From NCBI GenBank assembly GCA_050246795.1, contig JBFWVJ010000010.1, positions 1-44,607 of the forward strand: a DNA stretch of 44,607 nucleotides, read 5' to 3'. Source of the stretch: JBFWVJ01 sp050246795. Its GTDB lineage: Bacteria > Patescibacteriota > Gracilibacteria > JAUYGZ01. The position numbers and the translations under genes are program-made. Shown here piece by piece: positions 17,601 through 21,666 of this stretch (its first letter is position 1; the number at the start of each line of letters is the position of its first letter). The notes below the pieces were generated by a model that searched no databases, was not told the origin of the DNA, and was given only the letters and a program-made list of their open reading frames with translations.

Positions 17601-19589
17601 GGTTCGCGGATCATTCGTGTGGAAACCCAACCCCCTGTCGCGGGTATTCCGGTCGGGATCGTCGGATCTCGAGGCGGTGTGGAAGACTGGCTGATTGCCA
17701 ATCCTGATCAAGGGGCACGACTTGAGAGCCGTTACTATACCGATGATCAAGGGGTGGTGCAGCTGCCGGCTTTGGAAGATCTGGAAGGGATGAATATCGT
17801 CATCGAAGATGGGAAGAAGGTGGCACGACTCTTCCCCAACGGACGGGTGGTGCTGTATGAAGAATATAAAGACAGCTGTCAAAATGAAGCCTTGTTGGAC
17901 CGGGATGGATACCTCAAGTTCAGGATTTCTTGTCTCGATGGTGGACGGCTGGTGGAGAAATTTCAGGTGCGGATGGTTCCCGATCTGGATACGGATGTTT
18001 CGATCGTCGATGCCTTTTCTACCTACGATCGTGGAGTGACCGTGCGATCTCTTCAGAGTGCTGTCGAGCTGACGGCTTTGTCTTCTCAAGACTTCTTAGT
18101 TCCTGGAGGTGTTCGGGCAAGTATTCAAAATGGTCCGGTACTGCTGTTGCTATCACCGGATGGAAAAGTTGAGCTGGTAGAACGCACGATGACCATTGCA
18201 CAAAAGCCTTTTGTGGATGGCAACGAGCCACTGGTCTGGCAGGTCTTGCAAAATGAATTGCCGATCCTTGAATTCACCATCAGGGGACCAGATATCGTTT
18301 CGATCGTTGATCCGGTGGTACGAGAAACGGTCCAAGGGGACCAGGACCAAGATGGGATGCTGGACCGATGGGAAGCCCTCTATGGGATCACGGAACCCGA
18401 TGAAGATCCCGATTTGGATGGGCTGACCAATCTGCAGGAGTTCCAGCGGGGGACCAATCCGATCGTGTCCGACACCGATGGCGATGGTTTGACCGATGGA
18501 GAAGAAATCGATCCGCTCTCATCTGAATCGACCCAAAAGAAGATGACCTTTTCTGATGTACCAGAGACAAGTCCTTATGCAGAAGCCGTGAAGACCTTGT
18601 CGCAGTTTGGGTTTATCCAGGGCTATGAGGATGGCACGTTCCGTCCTGATCAGCCCGTCACCCGTGCGGAGGCGCTCAAGATCATCATGTCGGTGATCCG
18701 ATGTGAAAACTGTGAATTCCCATCGCAGGCCACCAAGGAGGAGTTGGATCCGCTGATGAAGGGGATTCAGGAGTTTTTGCAGTTTCATGGAGGCCGATTT
18801 AATGATCAATTATCAATGATCAATGATCAAATTTCTGAGGAAGAGCAATTGAAAATCTTTTCGTTTGGTCAGTCAGAATTGACGACGAGGGATCCTTTGA
18901 TCGGCAGTTACTTCGATGTGTCGGTGGAGGACTGGTATTACTACTGCATCGAGATCGCTACGCAGTTGGGGTTGGTGAACGGGTACCGGGGATTTGAGAA
19001 TGGTGAAAATGCGCTGGGGAAATTTATCCCCAACCGAGGGGTGAATATCGCTGAATTAATGAAGATCGTCATCGAAGCGATCGGGGAAAGTGGCAAACAG
19101 AGTGATCGGGTCTATGGCCCCTCTGATGGCTGGTGGAATGACTCGCAGAAGAATTATCTGGCGAAGGCAGAGGAGGACCTGCAATTACTGCTCTCGGCAG
19201 ATAACTATGCTGATCCGCTCCGCTCTGCTACCCGTGCGGAAGTGGCGTATGCTGCCTGGAGAGTGTTGAAAGAAAATGGAGCCTTGGACTTCGACGAAGA
19301 CGGGGTTCCGAATCAAGTCGACCAGTGTCCTTGTCAGATGGCGAATGCCAACTCTTCCATCCCTACCAATGGTTGTCCAGTCGAATATGGCCCGGCGCTG
19401 CCAGTGAGAAGTCGTGAGAATTTGTTTGCCGGTATTGAAATTACCCAGTCGCTTGAGTGCCGCTGCTTGATCGTCATCCCTGCCGATTTGTACACCGGTT
19501 CTCAGTTCTTCGCGGTGATTACCGGGACAGGGTCTCAGTCTGATAGAGTGTTGATGAAAAGCAATGTGTTGGTTGGGGAAGGACCGTAA
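5610..19589 (+). CDS. Giant secreted SLH-domain surface protein (4659 aa)
   Basis: A single uninterrupted frame starts at GTG 5610, nine bases after GAGGA. A long basic N-region and hydrophobic helix (about 43-60) ending AVYAQ form an export signal. Residues 75-200 hold an alpha/beta segment (LVVVGDVPLP near 157-166) that recalls gingipain/caspase-like folds, but no catalytic pair is obvious. About 1130-1640 looks like bacterial Ig-like beta domains, and 1990-2110 has FG-GAP/VCBS-like repeats (DVEGDGDDDL, DFDRDGFDDL). An Asp-rich calcium-type loop (DENADGYPD) lies near 2432. About 2840-2925 is a coiled coil, and 3107-3207 is a Pro-rich strand region. Residues 4245-4307 carry thrombospondin-3-like calcium loops (DQDQDGMLD, DTDGDGLTD). 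SLH domains (EDGTFRPDQPVTRAEALK and two weaker copies) span about 4311-4557, followed by DFDEDGVPNQVDQCP. It is probably anchored to the cell wall or S-layer. The repeat-derived insert at 4397-4408 lies between SLH copies. Confidence 0.9.
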   Translation: MIFFCLSNLFRKSSLESQKKRLRPVVFFASLLKGSSFAGWQRWVSVGLVTVIAANTGLFSGAVYAQTYEVKLDDFRSESLEDQNEYGLVNVLVEGGLLEDRSISGHVRQYCERIQEVLGTVCTITPWEGESASRVVEALQQLYFEGLEVEDGIGKLVGLVVVGDVPLPVVYNGQDSFPSLFPYTDFVKPAYVFDPEQELFVKSSSSQSQAEIWHGLIRPPGEGEERLEALRGFFEKNALFYEGDDIFSVFRNEIGFHDQFWENDAFDNENKKWYLKKMSLLDRIMHYRYNGEWLQELSGEAVDRLNQLTARTFDDASVEVERTGTDDVNSDLGFSPGDARTQANASIGRVNQGNEDVEEYGGGRLEETVPDSYSPGPIRNFLKDYVHVVQRYISGTAELMATAGRRQSTETLASLLTKMDRFYSTVVFAAMQDFEAYVYQQAEVMALDFELIDEFEKQNDFYTEEVTSAFNQLQGEIFGNNVRPPYEEVPKSSILKYGSKIFHRFVNGVPVDQVQSVEDCSLERGSNFVSDEGEFGRAVTLNRKDNPLTAQDISGASGRKAQDEIKQMYKDRGYCSYMVKDQCVPGGAKVPLLDFGASEVFEGDNDYRRCFNHDGPNVPEVIDQAQFHSIPSIVNHNEPRGETVMKMLEAKLAHYFPLDAVRHVSFLMGGIGQYADVNVARIEYPNFFELKAVDREVVAEQLNELVEAKERELRKVRVEANWKRFEQYLGFSTPVQGRADFWNYQEIQGFESRFQNYKVDVIKLLRPELDPAGALEDFEVVEQYLIGPSVSQETEEAIQELITQYFPTSLAQQNLDLQCEYSYDVPPVDIDINLPKVDVNDLLALQVPQIEIPKFNPPSISRECDNKVAKSTVNVVRSLRSFYFSLGGVEVDISILHDADQFVEVLDPVAVILYFTPAPPPLPPNTNQLAAIRLFEQQVEKLIQDAPQPLTRISKVVKPVLLQEPGELEALSQKHFAGLQEALHWLHLGIEGKHREGLSLLSKDKELLYLVMDGEPDALSLALPSLEGDFEEDANIASPSDLLDRVRDGERALQEQQEENRRRRELERRASGEKPSKCGDSVPLLEWPGAVSCWLEEIVAGPLIVPADETAPDESEEGGSVNSSASSSASAAPGEIEVAKKVLTMRDRTTASINLPLEMKVDWQSSGSVRVVPETDGKVSVTPVEPGAGTIRASFDDGSGPRTVSAVVQVVTVRASLQQVSSGDLQIGSDEALSFVVEVQDEAGESVDFDGVLQIASDSAALRYPAEVSVVDGKGSFEFRPAMKAGVSELWVGSDVVAPSTKLYVNTVSGVPAKVLWDFGDAVVGLDRMIEGTLMVQDAFGNPYRAEGLRLELVWDEDLTVNGQTGGRGTFFVVAGQLPLRVSVGETVYEELQSRQQASYGYEPNPFGAFDSLRTFVRPRIRVAQVDGFPQMQLPNEVALDVDPQYRVRFENLPQEVLVGEPISVQLQVLGEEGSLLLNHKQFIVQKEFAGEVEYLPVSMKQSAGRVQFFAGASAGTIRLVIDDPDFGSLVQEIEVIGQTAADLQLDEASYVNGLVEISVSGRDALGNPALLPGNLATLVIRGAGAEVLFEKAVVIENGRLEISVPLVQQPDRIRMELSVEGFERSFSEVLALKQVLTAEQLQTLPWETPYTMLIGGGYGDYRVDGSVAQAMLFGPASKLQAITTEITPHSTLQKVAQVWPSGRTSVGPEMTVKVIWENLKPVLVYSDLRSEVGRLFLNPRSLGFEVRQTPDASFTWTKALGRGKSILVPEAGVYQSITPTSGDLLSPEGQRLISFDNQQVEFHDLAVQTEVFDDAGDVLVLEFSRQQQVLARWYLHFDAEEIVTGKIRPLEWQFTGDAERSYENGFFYAGESTLDERGLAVYQKGEKVRNSIGQGRSGLDDARENNGQGFEGDDKSALSFLAGNTVGESTLLQSEGIVNLGDPVISLRQVKHRDGTVGLTPAVPETPLLAESDFSVGQLVYAPEEGQIEQLLRVDVEGDGDDDLVIVLRIGERTVLRYLEGHGEGQRWGQVSNLLDLGKEVEGVQILQKKSFVVRYASGQVVVEQNLQGRYVRQVVDFSVLNRPKLLVTDLQVQDFDRDGFDDLLFLTGDREVWVWYGSQTLQGVQFGIREADRKLLKVLAIRLKDPEHLKTAAWLLTSSTPSLLQDCQTDALSCQSKYFRAYTGDLGQQPSEEIDRLGVLIEQSQAEPSFEQTTFAEESQRSLVRLDQLESYASQVEVELLNGEEGTGMRLGQQLDFEVRVLPRRTEEVFVLRYDLGTDFSLVGSVECDGCGEDLRLTRTPDSLWSLEGRAAVGRAITLRFTVEYRVFPDFSFQVMSTNDDVWPDIGLNVSTNTSDRMTVFESRGARDFAEILFGGTSAGVSSSTESARTLSDLMRGVGIENTSPDEIKRLLLQQQQDIEANAGELFDTLHADENADGYPDVYQENPSLFDPEAFGSDQANTPSRALLDLFSFLVPKASAQGTAPSGPPPQGFNFNLFSGLENASMSLDNVAQDVQRVINALKCSRGCLPLPMNFAFLAPGPINVFGTPAGFDPGVPVFGVSAAPFFVWPPLVPYQATQFRFYISPTLTGGVGLSVCLGPYLLGQCMVFALPLNQLGGEAICDAAKQGLQFIIQGIYQAVGQVNAAVDQFQNQVNQTGVVKARKPTKVDEVEGIIGVSLAGGVHDQGINPLEPKVFLNPIPKIFVDWWDRQWEEIINSLTDLPDITVRLPDPTGAFGDADYWDKINARVSGETLFNLQQLYDLINSLPIVSLHPQVLTIQIPWIEPGILTRIEQSLYEFLFQFLLELVAFLKSFNLPCNITVVRGELFRDIRSQVAEGRAQSADEEIRRLKSQLEDSSVDLEQTRRDLEAFVDREGISSQTQEKRAEFMTELTEKRTEVERLNGVYDDLQQQIQSLEQPKQLRDIFPVLGDVLSQTSTFWGKQLESFSAASAAAGADREIAEALRSCVAIQVGADLIVNVDPFVNGIKKNLEALEVWKKFPRELAKYLNVFEFYIQEVIKLIDQLTSVVLKWWGEFERKLDLWIDAIYSFQQFIALIQLLLDILKGYNKKCGLCTSDRLTLKELILKILFGVVPKFPIIDFPTWPDIRLDFSNVQLGIDVAVPVFDVKTIDLKWPRLPQIKFPRFGDVQLSAAGNLSLGVSVTLPEVPLVIPAPPALPPLPPLPNIPQIHLPNLPPAPEVPSILESLLPLMKIIQTVLDIWCLVNKALIPVDEKLLKTQIENLTNRSLNLILPIDLLLEFDILPGDLLNSLVPFDTIDVQSTFRAGIKVDPLPNLQQTIDQQFHQPMNLFLQQIDQWVNQLRQSSQQGLNTLSGDLQNMVDAYSIQQGIQIDGGANLNLDVDQDFSELINSLQPPDLHSEVFQQRQDQIASYYGSLKQGFSSFEDSLRDLQTEHPEALLQRLATLPSDHVLASSSNGWLKQQMADEKRRAVSAPEQMVEKRVAFVEKPLLLAQLDQARSSLEEVQEELLGTNASSLDQWGTAIVRDGEVRRIQDYPLEDPAVAVWDNDVFLGYEKAVYLKSLDGTARRTGAYTGRVRQLSLSSLQRTSVHQLQAQAVSSPDAGGDAASVRWSWDSPGVEEVELTVWDTVGKAQRLDSRHLRFYLSSDESDLGSEYFSAVTLGFTLVEGQEFLARNTIRLRFGNDQLIIPAGVRFQIPSLLLREVRFAGDGTVQFENTSGAAWIFSLDEEVALEMSGIAQLQARGETVRIPAFSSRPVITDMTGSTEGALKSRVPVARGETLPAGVFYAVRSSILGDATTGAELQLDPGVVFTVKSTDQWRLDRGEGEAIVSDDLEYRQGRLGMVLMDEELLRGDFTVSYQDQLIEVLPEQQVVWAEVSNASYLMTLPVGNYYGRIREVEGQRGYSEIVHVSAQPRVVAAQMIPGREQVSLPVYSPLELNGRDFVIGDVPDEHFHWRLAGETELVRGQIYRHPGFASVGTQVLELFIRDGDNDYLAKAFDVNVFLPQLRIDEELFNGSRIIRVETQPPVAGIPVGIVGSRGGVEDWLIANPDQGARLESRYYTDDQGVVQLPALEDLEGMNIVIEDGKKVARLFPNGRVVLYEEYKDSCQNEALLDRDGYLKFRISCLDGGRLVEKFQVRMVPDLDTDVSIVDAFSTYDRGVTVRSLQSAVELTALSSQDFLVPGGVRASIQNGPVLLLLSPDGKVELVERTMTIAQKPFVDGNEPLVWQVLQNELPILEFTIRGPDIVSIVDPVVRETVQGDQDQDGMLDRWEALYGITEPDEDPDLDGLTNLQEFQRGTNPIVSDTDGDGLTDGEEIDPLSSESTQKKMTFSDVPETSPYAEAVKTLSQFGFIQGYEDGTFRPDQPVTRAEALKIIMSVIRCENCEFPSQATKEELDPLMKGIQEFLQFHGGRFNDQLSMINDQISEEEQLKIFSFGQSELTTRDPLIGSYFDVSVEDWYYYCIEIATQLGLVNGYRGFENGENALGKFIPNRGVNIAELMKIVIEAIGESGKQSDRVYGPSDGWWNDSQKNYLAKAEEDLQLLLSADNYADPLRSATRAEVAYAAWRVLKENGALDFDEDGVPNQVDQCPCQMANANSSIPTNGCPVEYGPALPVRSRENLFAGIEITQSLECRCLIVIPADLYTGSQFFAVITGTGSQSDRVLMKSNVLVGEGP
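18797..18833. repeat. ATGATCAAT short-word repeat inserted in the giant gene
   Basis: Within the SLH region the words ATGATCAAT, TATCAATGAT and CAATGATCAA repeat around TGATCA palindromes. They add residues 4397-4408 (FNDQLSMINDQI) without breaking the frame. The words resemble the spacer vocabulary of this window and are unlike the surrounding coding sequence. Confidence 0.65.
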
Positions 19590-19698
19590 GGACCGTAAAG
19601 ATGGTAAGGAGCGTAAGGATGGGATGCGTTGATCAAGTGAAGCTAACTTCCTCACCAGCTAAGTCTCTCAAAAGCTAGAAAGCTAAAAACCTGCCAAA
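19575..19698. repeat. Spacer arrays: GTAAGG words then AGCTAA words
   Basis: GGGGAAGGACCGTAAGG (19575-19591) overlaps the end of the giant gene: its TAA stop at 19587-19589 lies inside the first GTAAGG word. Four more GTAAGG-like words follow to about 19622. A second array built on AGCTAA (about 19638-19690) runs to the ATG of the next gene. No Shine-Dalgarno sequence is present. Confidence 0.75.
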
Positions 19699-19699
19699 A

Positions 19700-20311
19700 A
19701 TGTTCAAAAAAATCTTCCAGATCGGTTTGGTTCTCTGTCTCCTCTTCCAGACGAGCGTCGGGGTTTCTGCGGCGTCGGTGCAGGAGTGTAAGGAGGAGAT
19801 GGTGCGTTCGCTCGAGACGGTGATGGGAGTCCCTGGACGGTCTGGGTTGAATGGGTATTTGTCTCGACTCAGTGATCTGACGTCGACCAATATGGCTACG
19901 TACTTATTGATTGATCAGGTTCAGCAGTTGGCGCGTGACGCGCAGATGGAGCTTAAAAATATTTGTCGCGAAGTGGAACGCTTTGATCAGATGAGTCGGT
20001 TTTATTCCGGAGCCTATCAGTTCGACAGCTGTCGGCAGCTCAATAATACGAATAGTGATACTGCTGGTCGTCTGGAAGTGATTGATTTCTGTGACCGGAA
20101 ATCCGATGAACTGCTCGATTCTCTTTTGGAAAGTCTCGAAAAGTACTTGCTCGAACAGGCGATCCGAACGTCGATCGAACCCTTGGTCATCCGAATGCGC
20201 TCGTTGAATGAACGCCTCATCGTGCTGGCGTCTCAGTATAGTCGCTTGATCAATAATTTTTATACCTTCAGCTTGAGGCTGGGGGATACGATTATTGGGG
20301 AGAGGGATTAG
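19700..20311 (+). CDS. Secreted helical protein of unknown family (203 aa)
   Basis: The signal peptide is clear: MFKKIFQIGLVLCLLFQ, then SVGVSAAS, with cleavage likely after about residue 24. The mature part is predicted mostly helical and carries four cysteines (ECKEEM, ICREVE, DSCRQL, DFCDRK), which could form two disulfides outside the membrane. It matches no family I recognise. It is the first of four exported, cysteine-containing genes following the giant SLH gene on the same strand, with a repeat-filled spacer on each side. The ATG at 19700 is preceded by GCCAAAA and no Shine-Dalgarno sequence, as in its neighbours. An envelope role together with the giant protein is inferred from position only. 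Confidence 0.8.
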   Translation: MFKKIFQIGLVLCLLFQTSVGVSAASVQECKEEMVRSLETVMGVPGRSGLNGYLSRLSDLTSTNMATYLLIDQVQQLARDAQMELKNICREVERFDQMSRFYSGAYQFDSCRQLNNTNSDTAGRLEVIDFCDRKSDELLDSLLESLEKYLLEQAIRTSIEPLVIRMRSLNERLIVLASQYSRLINNFYTFSLRLGDTIIGERD

Positions 20312-20430
20312 GGGAGGGGAAGGACTGTAAGGGTTGTAAGGGTTGTAAGGGTTCTAAGGGTTCTAAGGGTTGTAAGGGTGGTAAGGAGGGTAAGGAGGGT
20401 AAGGAGGGTAAGGAGGGTAAGGAGGGGAGG
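20312..20430. repeat. Long GTAAGG array
   Basis: Directly after the stop come GGGGAGGGGAAGGACTGTAAGG (two overlapping words) and then about ten 9-base steps of the type GTAAGGGTT, drifting to GTAAGGAGG near 20380-20428. The lead-in is almost identical to that after the 906-aa gene (24388-24410). One frame of the array has a TAA every 9 bases. Confidence 0.85.
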
Positions 20431-20452
20431 GGGTTTGTATGGTTTGCCTTGC

Positions 20453-20578
20453 TCGTTCCGATCTCCTGATCGGAACGAATAGGTGATGACAAAACTGGTA
20501 CGAATCTGGAGATTCGAACCAGCTGAATAAATCTCTCACGTAAAAAGCTAACAAGCTAAAAAGCTAAAAACTATCAAC
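20453..20578. repeat. Two hairpins and an AGCTAA array before the 289-aa gene
   Basis: TCGTTCCGATC (20453-20463) and GATCGGAACGA (20468-20478) form a perfect 11-bp stem with loop TCCT. A second hairpin at about 20498-20521 pairs CGAATCT with AGATTCG over a GG loop. AGCTAA words then fill about 20547-20575. Together with the GTAAGG array this accounts for the whole 282-bp spacer. Confidence 0.7.
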
Positions 20579-20593
20579 TCCCAATTTTATTCC

Positions 20594-21463
20594 ATGAAAC
20601 GTTTTCCTGCCTCTATCGCGCTCTCGCTTTTGCTCTCGATGACCATCGTGATGAATCAGGCTGCAGTGGCTTTGGCGGTGTCGGTGGAGGTCCCGGTGGC
20701 GCCGGTGTGTTGTGTGCGTCAGTATCCGGTGTATGGCGAAGAGCAGCCGGTGGGCAATGCCGAAGGGTGTGTGGTGACGGTGGAGATCGAGCCTCCTGTG
20801 GATGCGGATGATTCGGAGGAACCCCTTGAACCTGAACCTTTGGGGTCTTTGGACAGTGCAGGGACTGCATTGGAAAGTGCTTCGGCTCCTCTTCGGACTT
20901 TGTATCAGGCCCTCCCCGTCAAGAACGCATTAATGGCGATTGGTGAGGTGTTTTTTGATGACCATGTGGAGCTGTACCATGAGTTTTTGGATGCAGACGT
21001 TTTTGGAAAAGCTATTTCTCAGGTCTCCGAGTTTCAATCTTCTCAAGACTTATCCAACTTTTTGAAAACCAAGGAGGGGATTTGTGATGCGGATGATCCA
21101 CGGCCGAATTGCGTGATCGAATACGCCATGTGCAGCTATGAAAAGTATATTGGTGTGTTGTTTCACCAGACTGGACAAAGCCTGGCCAATCAGTCGTTCA
21201 GGAGTTCGGATGTGCAGACCTTGCTGAATCTCCTTCAGGAACGCGACGCGGCTTTGTATCATGAAGCGCAGCAAACTCAACAGGCTCTGGATACGGCCAT
21301 CGCGGTTTACAGTCAGTTTTTCAATACCTATCAGCTGCACCTTCGTTTCAAAGAAGTGATCGAAGCTTTGGTGAAGGTTCGGAATATGACTTCTTCTATG
21401 CGCACGTTGGTCGGGTGTATTCCGAATAAGTTTGTGGGAGTGGCGACGACGAAGTGTAATTAG
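20594..21463 (+). CDS. Secreted protein of unknown family (289 aa)
   Basis: The product has a signal peptide (MKRFPASIALSLLLSMTIVM ending near AAVALAVS). A short Val/Pro/Cys-rich segment (VCCVRQYPVYG, GCVVTVE) and an acidic Pro/Glu linker follow (about 70-90). The rest is mostly helical and contains further cysteines (ICDADDPRPNCVIEYAMC near 155-172, then VGCIP and TKCN close to the C-terminus). No family is recognised. Its layout (signal, cysteines, long helices) resembles the 203-, 906- and 643-residue neighbours, so they may be parts of one exported assembly. The start has no Shine-Dalgarno sequence (TTTTATTCC before ATG). The stop is followed by another GGGAAGGATCGTAAGG spacer. Confidence 0.8.
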   Translation: MKRFPASIALSLLLSMTIVMNQAAVALAVSVEVPVAPVCCVRQYPVYGEEQPVGNAEGCVVTVEIEPPVDADDSEEPLEPEPLGSLDSAGTALESASAPLRTLYQALPVKNALMAIGEVFFDDHVELYHEFLDADVFGKAISQVSEFQSSQDLSNFLKTKEGICDADDPRPNCVIEYAMCSYEKYIGVLFHQTGQSLANQSFRSSDVQTLLNLLQERDAALYHEAQQTQQALDTAIAVYSQFFNTYQLHLRFKEVIEALVKVRNMTSSMRTLVGCIPNKFVGVATTKCN

Positions 21464-21664
21464 TGGGAAGGATCGTAAGGGTGGTAAGGGCCGTAAGGGT
21501 CGTAAGGGTCGTAAGGGTCGTAAGGGTGGGGAGTGGAATAAAAATGAAAAATAAATGTGAAGAAAGAAATGAAAGAACGGATGAACGAATAAACAATGGA
21601 CGATGAATGATGAAGCTGAAGAAGCTAATCAAGCTAACGAAGCTAACCTCCTAAAAAGCTCATA
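21464..21664. repeat. Spacer arrays: GTAAGG, AATGGACGAT and AGCTAA words
   Basis: GTGGGAAGGATCGTAAGG (21463-21480) starts an array of seven GTAAGG words to about 21530. ATAAACAATGGACGATGAATG words follow near 21590-21610. An AGCTAA-type array (about 21612-21655) then ends three codons before the ATG at 21667. The spacer repeats the order seen at 19575-19698. Confidence 0.75.
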
Positions 21665-21666
21665 AA

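Noticed and set aside
16935..18089. 384-codon minus-strand reading frame within the giant gene
   Set aside because: It is a shadow of the long plus-strand frame; the plus-strand reading continues through with recognisable domains.
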